DNA of 64,000 nt from Terracoccus sp. 273MFTsu3.1. Its GTDB lineage: Bacteria > Actinomycetota > Actinomycetes > Actinomycetales > Dermatophilaceae. Where the stretch lies: contig NZ_KB911824.1 of assembly GCF_000383675.1 (NCBI RefSeq), forward strand, positions 62,001 to 126,000. The letters are read 5' to 3'. The notes beneath the pieces are model-generated. The model did no database searches and was not told the DNA's origin. It saw nothing but the letters and a program-made list of their open reading frames with translations. Made by a program: the position numbers and the translations under genes. Every line of letters begins with the position of its first letter. The first letter of the stretch is position 1. Below, piece after piece: positions 1 to 8,474 of this stretch.

Positions 1-621
1 GGCGCGGGTTGACCACCGCCTCCTCGAGGTAGAGCGTCGGGTCGCCGAACGCCGACTCGGCCTCGCGCTGGGCGGCCTCGAGCGCGTCGCGCAGGCCCTC
101 TCGGGCCTCGACGCGGCGCATGCCCCGACCGCCGCCACCGCTGACCGCCTTGACGAAGACGGGAAAGCCGATCTCCTCGGCCGCGGCCTCGAGGGCGTCG
201 AGGTCGGTGCCGGGCTCGGAGCCGCGCAGCGTCGGCAGGCCGGCCTCGCGGGCGGCGGCGATGGCGCGGGCCTTGTTGCCCGTGAGGTGCAGCACGGAGG
301 CCGGGGGGCCGATGAAGGTGATGCCGGCGGCGTCGCACGCCTCGGCGAGAAGGGGGTTCTCCGACAGGAAGCCGTAGCCGGGATAGATCGCGTCGGCGCC
401 GGCCTCGACGGCCTGGGCGACGATGGCCTCGTGGTCGAGGTAGGCGCGGACCGGGTGTCCCTCGTCGCCGATCTGGTAGGCCTCGTCGGCCTTGAGCCGG
501 TGCTCGCTCTTGCGGTCCTCGTAGGGGAAGACGGCGACCGTGCGGGCGCCGAGCTCGGTGGCGGCCCGGAAGGCTCTGACGGCGATCTCGCCTCGGTTGG
601 CGACGAGAACCTTGCGGAACA
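1..621 (-). CDS. pyc: Pyruvate carboxylase, N-terminal part (cut by window edge)
   Basis: Pyruvate carboxylase makes oxaloacetate from pyruvate, bicarbonate and ATP, an anaplerotic cytoplasmic step. Only the first 207 residues of the biotin carboxylase domain are in the window. The protein opens MFRKVLVANRGEIAVRAF, then has the pyc-type stretch EDRKSEHRLKADEAYQIG followed by GHPVRAYL. The glycine-rich ATP-grasp loop (KAVSGGGGRGMRRVE) lies near residue 175. The EDRxSxHRLKADEAYQIG wording favours pyruvate carboxylase over an acetyl/propionyl-CoA carboxylase alpha subunit, but the C-terminal domains that would prove it lie outside. The ATG at 621 is preceded by a GGAGG-like site (GGAGGTCC). It is transcribed divergently from ssrA. 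Confidence 0.88.
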
Positions 622-736
622 TCGGACCTCCAGGGTGCCGGGGGCGACGGGTGTGGTCCGCGTCGACCACGGTCGGCAGCCTAGTGGCGGGCCCGTCGCT
701 CCCGAGAGGGGTGTTCCCATCCGAGACGGGAATGGC

Positions 737-767
737 TTGGACCGCCCGAGCGTTCCTCCTGCATACT
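737..767 (+). promoter_or_regulatory. Candidate promoter of ssrA
   Basis: TTGGAC at 737-742 and CATACT at 762-767 are 19 bp apart and resemble -35 and -10 boxes of a housekeeping sigma factor. The start site would fall near 774, leaving about 60 nt of precursor leader before mature tmRNA. The spacing is longer than ideal, so this is tentative. Confidence 0.4.
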
Positions 768-835
768 GTGGACTCCACCTCGGTGGGACGCAGAGCAGCT
801 TGACAAGTGAACAGCGTGACGTGGACACCCCTCAT

Positions 836-1202
836 GGGGGTGATCGGTTTCGACGGTGGTCGACATGCCAGGGGAAGCGGGTCGAGGATGCAGGGTTATC
901 TCGTAAACGCTCCTTGCAAAACCATAGGTGCCAATTCCAAGCGCACCGACTTCGCCCTCGCCGCCTGAGCGAGCCTCGAAGTCTGTCAGCCTGAGCTAGT
1001 TTCCGACTCAGTGTCTGGCATCAGCTAGGAAACTTGCTGCGCAGTCATGTTGGGGGGCTGCGCGGGACTCTTACTCAACTGGGCCTGTCAGGGGACGTGT
1101 GCGTGCGAGCCCTGGGGCCGAGAAAAGCCATAGCGCACTGCACCCGGAGAAGCCCTGGTTTCTCGTCATCGGACGCGGGTTCAATTCCCGCCACCTCCAC
1201 CA
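836..1202 (+). ncRNA. ssrA: tmRNA (transfer-messenger RNA)
   Basis: tmRNA rescues stalled ribosomes and tags the unfinished protein for degradation. The 5' end GGGGGTGATCGGTTTCGAC and the 3' end TTCAATTCCCGCCACCTCCACCA form the tRNA-Ala-like half. GGGGGTG (836-842) pairs with CACCTCC (1192-1198) with the G-U wobble at the third pair that alanyl-tRNA synthetase needs, and CCA is encoded. The tag reading frame is 930-968: GCC AAT TCC AAG CGC ACC GAC TTC GCC CTC GCC GCC TGA, giving ANSKRTDFALAA, a normal actinobacterial tag. The length is 367 nt. It is followed by a strong hairpin shared with trxA. Confidence 0.96.
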
Positions 1203-1241
1203 CTCACGTGGTGGCCACGTCACGCTGTCGCTGACAAGCGC

Positions 1242-1275
1242 GAGGAGGGCGTCCCGTTCGCGGGACGCCCTCCTC
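1242..1275. terminator. Bidirectional terminator between ssrA and trxA
   Basis: A perfect 15-bp stem, GAGGAGGGCGTCCCG (1242-1256) with CGGGACGCCCTCCTC (1261-1275), closes on a TTCG tetraloop. It sits between the convergent ssrA and trxA genes. There is no U-tract, which is usual in high-GC actinobacteria. Confidence 0.85.
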
Positions 1276-1306
1276 GTCTGTGCCGTATGCCGTGTGGCCG
1301 GCCTCG

Positions 1307-1708
1307 TCAGGCCTGCTCGGTCTGGCCGCTCGGAGCGGCGCCGGCCGCCTCGGCCGCCATCTGCTCCTTGATCGGGGCCATGTCAAGGTTCTTGACCTGC
1401 TCGATGACGTCCTGGAGCGCGGACTGCGGCAGCGCACCGGGCTGGGCGAAGACGAGCACGCCTTCCTTGAAGGCCATCAGGGTCGGGATGGAGGTGATGT
1501 TCGCCGCCGACGCGAGGGACTGCTCGGCCTCGGTGTCGACCTTGCCGAACACGATGCCCTCGTTGTCACCGCTCTGCGAGGCGGCGTCGTAGACCGGGGC
1601 GAACTGTCGACACGGGCCGCACCAGGACGCCCAGAAGTCGACCAGGACGATGTCGTTGTCGAGAACGGTCTTCTCGAAGGACTGCGCGGTCAGGTCAGTG
1701 GTAGCCAT
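1307..1708 (-). CDS. trxA: Thioredoxin
   Basis: This is a 133-residue cytoplasmic disulfide reductase. The thioredoxin fold starts at residue 1 and the redox motif WCGPC is at 29-33 in the context VLVDFWASWCGPCRQFAP; the cis-proline is in SIPTLMAF. About 25 C-terminal residues rich in Ala, Gln and Gly extend beyond the usual 105-110 residue domain and probably form a disordered tail. No signal peptide is seen. It converges on ssrA, with the shared terminator between them. Confidence 0.93.
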   Translation of the reverse strand: MATTDLTAQSFEKTVLDNDIVLVDFWASWCGPCRQFAPVYDAASQSGDNEGIVFGKVDTEAEQSLASAANITSIPTLMAFKEGVLVFAQPGALPQSALQDVIEQVKNLDMAPIKEQMAAEAAGAAPSGQTEQA

Positions 1709-1747
1709 GTCTCTCCCAACGATCGGCGTGTGACGGGTATTCCGCCC

Positions 1748-2368
1748 TCAGCGCAGTGCCCAGGTGACAGTGACGGAGGCCCCGAGGTCGAGGTCACCCC
1801 CCTCGACGGGCATGCCGCCGGCGTCCATCGACGCCGCCATGAGCTTCATCTCGCGGCGCTGGACCGGGATGGCGCCCGCCTCGGCCACCCCGAGGACGGC
1901 GCCGAGCTCGGCGCCGGAGAGGGCGGCATACTGCTGCGCCTTGTCGCGGGCGTCGGCGAAGGCGGCGTCCCTGGCGCGCCGCAGCCCCTCGCTGCGGTCG
2001 GACACGTCGAGGCGCACCTGGTCGACGAGCAGGGCGTTGCCCACGGCGGCCGCGGCGGCCTCGAGGATCTCGCCGACCGACTCGAGCCGGCGCACCGTGA
2101 CGGCGAGCCGCTGCTGGGCCGTGAAGCCGACGGGGACTCCGGTGTTGTCCCAGCGCTGGTTGACACCGGCGTCGAGGGTGCGGATGTCGGCGTCGGCGAC
2201 GTCGTGGTCGCGAACGACGGCCCCGACCGTGGTGAGGCCCTCTGCCGCCCCGGCGAGGGCTGCCGCGACGTCGTCGGCGTCGTGCCCGAGCCGCAGGTCG
2301 AGCCGCACGACGTCCGGGGAGACGGCGGCCCGGCCGACGCCGTTGACGGTGACCGTGCGCTTGCCCAT
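1748..2368 (-). CDS. SIMPL domain (DUF541) protein
   Basis: This is a 206-residue SIMPL-family protein (DUF541, the periplasmic Bp26/YggE group) of unclear biochemical role. It opens MGKRTVTVNGVGRAAVSPDVVRL, the typical first strand of the fold, without a signal peptide, so a cytoplasmic location is likely. The C-terminal half has the pattern ARDKAQQYAALSGAELGAVLGVAE followed by DLGASVTVTWALR at the end. I chose the ATG at 2368, which has GAGGAAC upstream; a longer frame to 2419 has no support. It lies 39 bp downstream of trxA's start on the same strand. Confidence 0.8.
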   Translation of the reverse strand: MGKRTVTVNGVGRAAVSPDVVRLDLRLGHDADDVAAALAGAAEGLTTVGAVVRDHDVADADIRTLDAGVNQRWDNTGVPVGFTAQQRLAVTVRRLESVGEILEAAAAAVGNALLVDQVRLDVSDRSEGLRRARDAAFADARDKAQQYAALSGAELGAVLGVAEAGAIPVQRREMKLMAASMDAGGMPVEGGDLDLGASVTVTWALR

Positions 2369-2439
2369 GGGGTTCCTCTCGTCGCGGCCCTCGCCGAGGG
2401 GTCGGGGCCCTCGTCGCAACCTACCTAGACTGCCGTGCC

Positions 2440-2808
2440 ATGACGAGCCTCCCGCGACGGTCAGCCCCCACCTCGCGTCTCGTGGTCGGCCTGGCGGTCG
2501 CGGCCGTCGTGACGCAACTGCTCGTCCTGTACTGGCCCGTCGTCACCATCGAGGGCCCGGTCAGCTGGACCGACAAGGTCGTCCACCTCCTCGTCTTCGC
2601 CGTGCCGACGTATGCCGTGGGGCGGGCCCTGCGGTCCGTCCGGACCGCGGTCGTCGTCTTCGCGATCCATGCGCCGGTGAGCGAGCTCGTGCAGCACTAC
2701 CTGCTCCCCGGGCGCTCCGGCGACGTGTGGGACGCGGTGCTCGACCTCGTCGGCGTGGCCCTCGGGGCGGCCGTGCTCGTGGTCGGGCCTCGGCTGCGTC
2801 GCTGGTAG
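2440..2808 (+). CDS. VanZ-like membrane protein
   Basis: This is a 122-residue polytopic protein with about four hydrophobic segments (residues 15-35, 45-60, 68-80 and 98-118). The motif DKVVHLLVFAVPTYAVGRAL followed by a helix with E-L-V-Q and a final segment beginning WDAVLDLVGVALG is the VanZ/phosphotransbutyrylase-like signature; the last segment usually reads D-x-x-x-N-x-x-G. VanZ gives low teicoplanin resistance in enterococci, but most family members have no assigned role. It starts with ATG at 2440. Its stop codon overlaps a TAGACT motif that may be the -10 box of the helicase transcript. Confidence 0.72.
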   Translation: MTSLPRRSAPTSRLVVGLAVAAVVTQLLVLYWPVVTIEGPVSWTDKVVHLLVFAVPTYAVGRALRSVRTAVVVFAIHAPVSELVQHYLLPGRSGDVWDAVLDLVGVALGAAVLVVGPRLRRW

Positions 2809-3099
2809 ACTTGGCGGCATCCGACTCCGAGGTCTCCTCGGATCACGACGGAAGAGATGGCGCCGGGGATGCCCGGCGGGCAGGCTCGTCCGACGAGGTG
2901 ACACCCCTACCGGAAGACCGCGCAGACGGCGCGGCCCGGCACCGACGCGGAGCGGATCCGAACACCGGACGGCACAGATGCCGGGGACCGGGACACATGG
3001 GGCGCAGAGATTCCTGCGCCTGAGGCTCGTCTGCATGGTCGTGGTGTGACTCACGGCTCGAGGCGAAGTCTGCATCGAGTCAAGAGAGTTGAATACGCA
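2809..3099 (+). promoter_or_regulatory. Long leader of the DEAD-box helicase gene
   Basis: The 290 bp before the helicase start hold no credible gene. TAGACT at 2806-2811 could be a -10 box, which would give a leader of about 285 nt. A compact hairpin GGCGCAG-agattc-CTGCGCC lies at 3002-3021. Long structured leaders are common on cold-inducible helicase mRNAs, which would fit here. That regulation is inference. Confidence 0.45.
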
Positions 3100-5463
3100 A
3101 TGCCCAAGCACACCTCCTCCGGCGCGCCCAAGAAGGCCCGCTGGTCCACCGAGAAGAAGGCCGCCGCGACCAAGAAGCCGCATCGCGGACAGGGCGGACA
3201 GAAGTCCTCCGGTTCCTTCTCCGGCCCCAAGACCTCCCGCCCGGCATCGTCGGGCTCCTCGCACGTCGGTGGCCGCGAGTGGCGCGCCCCGCGTGACGAG
3301 CACCGTTCCTCCGACCGCCGCGACGACCGTGGTGGCGACCGTGGTGGCTTCCAGCGCCGTGACGACCGCGGTGACCGCGGCTTCCAGCGTCGTGACGACC
3401 GCCCGAGCTTCGAGCGCCGCGACGACCGCGGTGGCGACCGTGGTGGCTTCCAGCGTCGTGACGACCGCCCGAGCTTCGAGCGCCGCGACGACCGCGGTGG
3501 CGACCGTGGTGGCTTCCAGCGTCGTGACGACCGCCCGAGCTTCGAGCGCCGCGACGACCGCGGTGGCGACCGTGGTGGCTTCCAGCGTCGTGACGACCGC
3601 CCGTCCTTCGAGCGCCGCGACGACCGCGGTGGCGACCGTGGTGGCTTCCAGCGTCGTGACGATCGCCCGTCCTTCGAGCGCCGCGACGACCGCGGTGGCT
3701 TCCAGCGTCGTGACGACCGTGGTGGCGACCGTCCTGCCTACCAGCGTCGTGAGGACCGTCCGTCCTTCGAGCGTCGCGACGACCGTGGTGACCGTGGCTT
3801 CCAGCGCCGTGAGGACCGTCCGTCGTTCGAGCGTCGTGACGACCGTGGTGACCGAGGTTTCCAGCGTCGTGACGACCGTGGTGACCGTGGCTTCCAGCGC
3901 CGCGAGGAGCGCCCCCGCTTCGAGCGTCGCGACGACCGTGGCGCGGACCGCTTCGCCGACCGTGCTCCCGTGAGCTTCGACGACGCCGAGGCCGAGCGCA
4001 TGGACGCCGACACCTGGACGAAGTCGACCCGTGCCGACGTGTCCGAGGGACCCGTCGACGTCGCCGCCGACAACGGCTTCGCCGCCCTCGGCCTGCCCGA
4101 GCGGCTCGTCGAGCGCCTCGCCCGCGAGGGCATCACCTCGCCGTTCCCGATCCAGACCGCGACGATCCCCGACGCGCTGCTCGGCAAGGACGTCCTCGGC
4201 CGCGGCCAGACCGGCTCGGGCAAGACCCTTGCCTTCGGCCTGCCGCTCATCGCCCGGCTCCTCGAGGCCGACCTCAAGCGTCGCCCGCGCAAGCCGCACG
4301 CCCTCATCCTGACGCCGACGCGCGAGCTCGCGATGCAGATCTCCGACGCGCTCGAGCCGCTCGTGCACGTCGCCGGCCTGCGCCACAAGCTCGTGGCCGG
4401 TGGCCTCAGCTACACGACGCAGATCAACGCCCTCAACAAGGGCGTCGACATCCTCATCGCGACGCCGGGCCGCCTCAACGACCTGCTCGAGCGCGGCGCG
4501 GTCGAGATGGATGACATCGCGATCACCGTGCTCGACGAGGCCGACCACATGGCCGAGATGGGCTTCATGGCCGAGATCACGACGAGCCTCGACAAGATCC
4601 CGTCCGACGGCCAGCGCCTCCTCTTCTCGGCGACGCTCGACCGTGGCATCGACGCGCTCGTCGAGAAGTACCTCACCGACCCGGTGACGCACTCCACGAA
4701 CGACGCGACCGCGTCGGTCGAGGGCATGGACCACCACGTCCTGCTCATCGACCCGCAGCACAAGAAGGTCATCACGGCCGAGGTCGCCAACCGCGAGGGC
4801 CGCACCGTCGTGTTCTGCCGCACCAAGCTCGGCGCCGACCGCATCGCGCTCCAGCTGCGCGAGCAGGGCGTCATGGCGGCCGCGCTCCACGGTGGCCTCA
4901 ACCAGGGCCAGCGCAACCGCGTGCTCGGCGCGTTCCGTGACGGCACCCTCCCGGTGCTCGTGGCGACCGACGTGGCAGCCCGCGGCATCCACGTCGACGA
5001 CGTCTCCGTCGTCCTGCAGGTCGACCCGCCGGCCGACCACAAGGACTACCTCCACCGATCGGGCCGCACGGCTCGCGCCGGTGACAAGGGCACCGTGGTG
5101 ACCCTGGCCTTGCCGCACCAGCGTCGGACGATGGAGCGCCAGCTCAAGGATGCCGGCCTCGAGATCTCGCCCGTGCGGGCCACGCCCGGCGACGCGATCA
5201 TCGCGGCGACCGGTGCGACGACCCCGAGTGGTGTCGCGATCGCCGAGGACGAGTTCCAGCGCCTCATCGCCGGTCCCAAGCAGCACCGTCGTGCGCCTGC
5301 CGGTCCGCGTGGTCCGCGCCAGGGCCAGCGCAGCGGCTCGCGTCCGCAGCACGGTGGCGGTCGTTCCGACGACCGCCGAGGCCGTCGCAACGACCGCGGC
5401 GACGGTCTCGTGTCCCGCTGGGGCGACGACGACCGCCGTGGTCAGCGGGGCGCGCGCTTCTGA
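3100..5463 (+). CDS. DEAD-box ATP-dependent RNA helicase with repeat-rich N-terminus
   Basis: This 787-residue RNA helicase of the DeaD/RhlE type probably unwinds structured mRNA or assists ribosome assembly. Residues 1-320 are a basic, disordered region of RDDRGG/GFQRR/PSFERR units. The core follows: a Q-motif helix near 325-345 (LVERLAREGITSPFPIQTA), Walker A GRGQTGSGKT near 367, PTRELA, TPGRL, DEAD near 479, SAT near 510, VFCRTK, ATDVAARGI and HRSGRTARAG near 652. The C-terminus is again Arg/Gly-rich. I chose the ATG at 3100 (MPKHTSSG); an in-frame ATG at 3046 lacks support. The RG-rich ends probably bind RNA without sequence preference. Confidence 0.93.
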   Translation: MPKHTSSGAPKKARWSTEKKAAATKKPHRGQGGQKSSGSFSGPKTSRPASSGSSHVGGREWRAPRDEHRSSDRRDDRGGDRGGFQRRDDRGDRGFQRRDDRPSFERRDDRGGDRGGFQRRDDRPSFERRDDRGGDRGGFQRRDDRPSFERRDDRGGDRGGFQRRDDRPSFERRDDRGGDRGGFQRRDDRPSFERRDDRGGFQRRDDRGGDRPAYQRREDRPSFERRDDRGDRGFQRREDRPSFERRDDRGDRGFQRRDDRGDRGFQRREERPRFERRDDRGADRFADRAPVSFDDAEAERMDADTWTKSTRADVSEGPVDVAADNGFAALGLPERLVERLAREGITSPFPIQTATIPDALLGKDVLGRGQTGSGKTLAFGLPLIARLLEADLKRRPRKPHALILTPTRELAMQISDALEPLVHVAGLRHKLVAGGLSYTTQINALNKGVDILIATPGRLNDLLERGAVEMDDIAITVLDEADHMAEMGFMAEITTSLDKIPSDGQRLLFSATLDRGIDALVEKYLTDPVTHSTNDATASVEGMDHHVLLIDPQHKKVITAEVANREGRTVVFCRTKLGADRIALQLREQGVMAAALHGGLNQGQRNRVLGAFRDGTLPVLVATDVAARGIHVDDVSVVLQVDPPADHKDYLHRSGRTARAGDKGTVVTLALPHQRRTMERQLKDAGLEISPVRATPGDAIIAATGATTPSGVAIAEDEFQRLIAGPKQHRRAPAGPRGPRQGQRSGSRPQHGGGRSDDRRGRRNDRGDGLVSRWGDDDRRGQRGARF
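3394..3711 (+). repeat. 66-bp tandem repeat inside the helicase gene
   Basis: Four almost identical 66-bp units begin at 3394, 3460, 3526 and 3592. A shortened 54-bp fifth unit begins at 3658. Each encodes a 22-residue block DDRPSFERRDDRGGDRGGFQ plus RR. The near-perfect DNA identity suggests recent expansion and possible copy-number variation. Looser copies continue to about 3950. Confidence 0.9.
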
Positions 5464-5491
5464 GCAGTCGCCGGTGTGGAAGGCTGGGCCC

Positions 5492-6052
5492 GTGAGCTCG
5501 ACGTTCCACACCGGCCGCCTCCTCGTGGCGACGCCGTCCGTCGGGGGTGACGTGTTCCATCGGTCCGTCATCCTCATGCTCCACCACGACGACGGTGGCG
5601 CCCAGGGCGTCGTGCTCAACAAGCCCCTGTCGGCCGAGGTGGACTCGGTCCTGCCGGGCTGGCAGCGCGTCGTGACCGCCCCGCACGTCCTCTTCCAGGG
5701 CGGGCCGGTGTCGACGTCGTCGGCGCTGGGGCTCGTCACGGTGCCGGGCGACGAGCCGGAGCCGCTCGGGGTCAAGCGCCTCTTCGGCTCGATCGGACTC
5801 GTCGACCTCGACGTGCCCACCCCGGTCGTCGCGGCGGAGCTGGCGGGGCTGCGGATCTTCGCCGGCTACTCCGGGTGGGAGTCCGGCCAGCTCGAGAACG
5901 AGGTGCTGCGCGGCGACTGGTACGTCGTCGACGCGGAGGTGCGCGACGCCTTCACGCCGCGGCCCGAAGGGCTGTGGCGCGAGGTGCTCCGACGCCAGCG
6001 CGACAGCCTCGCCTACGTCGCGAACTTCCCCGACGACCCGTCGATGAACTGA
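5492..6052 (+). CDS. YqgE/AlgH family (UPF0301) protein
   Basis: This 186-residue protein of the UPF0301 family has a known fold but no established enzymatic activity. Family landmarks are GRLLVATPSVGGDVFHRSVILML at the start, GAQGVVLNKPL in the first third, LFQGGPVS, and FAGYSGWESGQLENEV. The best start is GTG at 5492, in frame and just before the conserved opening STFHTGRLL. It begins 29 bp after the helicase stop and probably shares its transcript. No signal peptide is seen. Confidence 0.85.
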   Translation: MSSTFHTGRLLVATPSVGGDVFHRSVILMLHHDDGGAQGVVLNKPLSAEVDSVLPGWQRVVTAPHVLFQGGPVSTSSALGLVTVPGDEPEPLGVKRLFGSIGLVDLDVPTPVVAAELAGLRIFAGYSGWESGQLENEVLRGDWYVVDAEVRDAFTPRPEGLWREVLRRQRDSLAYVANFPDDPSMN

Positions 6053-6101
6053 CGTGGGCGTCACGGGGCCCGTGCGGCCCGACACCGAGGAGCATCCCGG
6101 G

Positions 6102-6905
6102 ATGTCGAGGTCGTCCAGGCGAGTTGCCTTCGTCGACAGCGGTCTCGGGCTCCTCGGGTATGCCGACGCCCTCCACGCGCTGCGACCCGACCTCGGGCTC
6201 GTGCTGTCGCTCGACCCGGACAACATGCCGTACGGCCCGCGCACGCCCGCGGAGGTCCAGCGACTCATCCTCTCCTCGGCGCGCGCCACCCTGCCCCACG
6301 AGCCGGCCGCGATCGTCGTCGCCTGCAACACCGCCTCGGTGCACGGGCTCGGTGCCCTCCGCGCCGAGCTCGAGCCGGCCGTCCCCGTCATCGGCACGGT
6401 GCCGGCCATCCGCCCGGCGGCCGCCGGGGGCGGGCCGGTCGCCGTGTGGGCGACGGCTGCCACGACGTCGAGCGACTACCTCAGAGGCCTCGTCGACGCC
6501 TTCGCCGCCGACGTCGAGACGTATGCCGTCGCGGCGCTGGGGCTCGCCGAGGCCATCGAGTCCGGTGACCTTGACGCGGTGGACGCCTGCATCGCGTATG
6601 CCGCGTCGCAGACCCCCGCGGGCGTGCGCTCGCTCGTCCTCGGGTGCACCCACTACGGTCTCGTCGTCGACCGGATCGTCGCGGCCCTCGGTGACGGGGT
6701 CACGATCCACGACTCTCCCGTGGCGGTGGCCCGACAGACCTTGCGGCGCCTCGGTCTCGAGCCTGCGCCGGACGCCCCGGAGGCCGGTGTCGAGGCGGTG
6801 CTGCTCAGCGGCCGACCCGGTGCGCTCCCGGCCTCGTGGGCGGCCTACCCCGCGGGGGAGCGGCTCCTTCGGGGTGCGGCAGGGCGGCATACACTCTCGT
6901 CATGA
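6102..6905 (+). CDS. Glutamate/aspartate racemase family protein
   Basis: This 267-residue member of the Asp/Glu racemase superfamily is probably a glutamate racemase supplying D-Glu for peptidoglycan. Both catalytic cysteines are present: ACNTAS near residue 72 and GCTHYG near 187. The N-terminal VDSGLGLLG and the MPYGPRTPAEV segment match MurI's DSGVGG and VPYGPKS motifs but are divergent. I chose the ATG at 6102, which has CGAGGA upstream; a GTG at 6054 has none. It overlaps the next gene by 4 bp (ATGA). The usual actinobacterial murI position, downstream of clpS-DUF2017, is empty in this window. Confidence 0.72.
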   Translation: MSRSSRRVAFVDSGLGLLGYADALHALRPDLGLVLSLDPDNMPYGPRTPAEVQRLILSSARATLPHEPAAIVVACNTASVHGLGALRAELEPAVPVIGTVPAIRPAAAGGGPVAVWATAATTSSDYLRGLVDAFAADVETYAVAALGLAEAIESGDLDAVDACIAYAASQTPAGVRSLVLGCTHYGLVVDRIVAALGDGVTIHDSPVAVARQTLRRLGLEPAPDAPEAGVEAVLLSGRPGALPASWAAYPAGERLLRGAAGRHTLSS

Positions 6906-7222
6906 GCACGATGCCTCCCGACCCGTTCGAGCCCGAGCCGCTGCGGCGCACGAGCACGGCCACGATCGAGCGTGAGGAGGTCCGCGAGGAGCTCCAGGAG
7001 CCGGGTGACCACGAGCGCTTCTCGCACTACGTGCGCAAGGAGAAGATCCTCGAGAGCGCACTGTCGGGCGAGCCCGTCGTGGCCCTCTGCGGCAAGATCT
7101 GGGTCCCGGGGCGCGACCCCCAGAAGTTCCCGGTCTGCCCGGTCTGCAAGGAGATCTACGAAGGTCTTCGCGACCCCCAGGACGGCGGCGACGGCGACCA
7201 GGGCGGCGGCGGAGAGTCCTGA
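6902..7222 (+). CDS. DUF3039 family protein
   Basis: This is a 106-residue actinobacterial protein of unknown function. A charged N-terminus with EREEVREELQEPGDHERFSHYV precedes a small metal-binding-looking core, VALCGKIWVPGRDPQKFPVC followed by PVCKEIYEG, whose three cysteines could bind zinc. The tail is Gly/Asp-rich. Its ATG overlaps the racemase stop (ATGA), so the two are translationally coupled. In actinobacteria I recall DUF3039 lying next to a SSL2-like helicase; here a metalloprotease separates them. Family assignment is from sequence recognition. Confidence 0.8.
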   Translation: MSTMPPDPFEPEPLRRTSTATIEREEVREELQEPGDHERFSHYVRKEKILESALSGEPVVALCGKIWVPGRDPQKFPVCPVCKEIYEGLRDPQDGGDGDQGGGGES

Positions 7223-7379
7223 GCGACGCGTCCGCGAGCGCCTGACCGCCCCCGTCCGACCGAGGGTCTTTCCTTAAGGGTTCTTTACTCGCCCCGGCTC
7301 CGCCACTGACTGTCGCGTACCTACAGTCGCTGGGATCGTCGCCCGATCGGGCGTCGGGTCGGACGAGAAAGGTCTCCCC

Positions 7380-8348
7380 ATGAAGCTTCGCTCCCTGATG
7401 CTCGCGGCACCGCTCGCACTCGCCGCAGCGTCCCTCGGCGCACCCGCGCAGGCCGCGCCCGTGATGGAGGGCCACGGCAGCGCCGCGTGCCTCGACCCGG
7501 CGGCCGTGGGCGCGGTCGGGGCCCGCGGCACCCATGGCACCGCCAAGGACCCGCACGAGCTGACCGACGCGCAGGTGCGTGCCAACGAGGCCGCCCTGAC
7601 GAAGGCGCTCGCGGCGAAGGGACTGACCCGCGACTCGTCGGGCAAGGTCGTCACGGCGGGACAGAAGGGCAAGCCGGGCACCGGCGGCACGTTCGCCGCC
7701 ACGACGGTCAAGGTCTACTGGCACACCATCACGAACGGCACGCAGGGCGCGGTCAGCAGCAGCACGATCAACAGCCAGCTGAGCGTCCTCAACAACGCCT
7801 ACTCCGGGACGGGACTCCGCTTCAGCCTCGCCGGCTCCGACTCGACGAGCAACTCGTCGTGGTACACCGTGACGCCCGGCTCGGCGGCGGAGAAGAGCAT
7901 GAAGACGACGCTCCGCAAGGGCACCATGGCCGACCTCAACCTCTACTCGGCCAACATCGGCCAGGGGCTGCTCGGCTGGGCGACCTTCCCCAAGGGCACC
8001 TACGACGCCATGGACGGCGTCGTCATCCTCACGGCGTCCGTGCCCGGTGGCAGCGCGACGAACTACAACCAGGGCGACACGGCCACCCACGAGGTCGGTC
8101 ACTGGGTCGGGCTCTACCACACCTTCCAGGGCGGCTGTAACGGCAACGGCGACTACGTCGACGACACGCCCGCCGAGGCCAGCGCCGCCTACCAGTGCCC
8201 GACCGGCCGCGACACGTGCACGAGCCCCGGCCTCGACCCGATCAAGAACTTCATGGACTACACGTACGACTCCTGCATGAACACCTTCACGGCCGGCCAG
8301 GTCTCGCGCATGCAGGCCCAGTGGACGGCCTACCGCGCCGGTCGGTGA
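7380..8348 (+). CDS. Secreted zinc metalloprotease, M43 (pappalysin/cytophagalysin) type
   Basis: This is a 322-residue exported protease. A Sec signal peptide occupies residues 1-25 ([20 protein letters not shown] ending in AQA). The zinc-binding motif [11 protein letters not shown] is near residue 237, the extended HExxHxxGxxH form of metzincins, and a Met-turn [13 protein letters not shown] lies near 291. Several cysteines in the catalytic domain probably form disulfides outside the cell. Residues 26-115 look like a propeptide. The start ATG at 7380 follows GAGAAAGG. It stands alone between DUF3039 and the helicase and ends in its own terminator. Confidence 0.88.
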   Translation: MKLRSLMLAAPLALAAASLGAPAQAAPVMEGHGSAACLDPAAVGAVGARGTHGTAKDPHELTDAQVRANEAALTKALAAKGLTRDSSGKVVTAGQKGKPGTGGTFAATTVKVYWHTITNGTQGAVSSSTINSQLSVLNNAYSGTGLRFSLAGSDSTSNSSWYTVTPGSAAEKSMKTTLRKGTMADLNLYSANIGQGLLGWATFPKGTYDAMDGVVILTASVPGGSATNYNQGDTATHEVGHWVGLYHTFQGGCNGNGDYVDDTPAEASAAYQCPTGRDTCTSPGLDPIKNFMDYTYDSCMNTFTAGQVSRMQAQWTAYRAGR

Positions 8349-8405
8349 CCACCAGCGCGCCTGCTGCTCGGCTCCGCGAAACCGACTGAGCGGCATACCA
8401 TCCAG

Positions 8406-8438
8406 GCCGAGGCCCCGCCCGCAAGGCGGGGCCTCGGC
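8406..8438 (+). terminator. Terminator after the M43 protease gene
   Basis: A perfect 14-bp stem, GCCGAGGCCCCGCC (8406-8419) with GGCGGGGCCTCGGC (8425-8438), has a CGCAA loop. It separates the protease from the downstream helicase, so the helicase needs its own promoter. Confidence 0.82.
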
Positions 8439-8474
8439 ATGTCGTCCTCGCGGATTCGTTACGGTGGCCTCTCT

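Noticed and set aside
800-828. TTGACA at 800 as the ssrA promoter
   Set aside because: No acceptable -10 box follows at 16-19 bp, and transcription would begin inside mature tmRNA.
3394-3711. Tandem repeats as a CRISPR array
   Set aside because: The units are contiguous with no spacers and lie in frame inside a helicase gene.
2461-5820. A 1119-codon minus-strand open frame opposite the helicase
   Set aside because: It is a mirror of the repeat-rich helicase gene with no domain. The plus-strand frame has every helicase motif.
7308-7328. GACTGT...ACAGTC inverted repeat before the M43 protease
   Set aside because: Only six-base arms with a 9-bp spacer and no regulator nearby. It may be a promoter site but cannot be supported.
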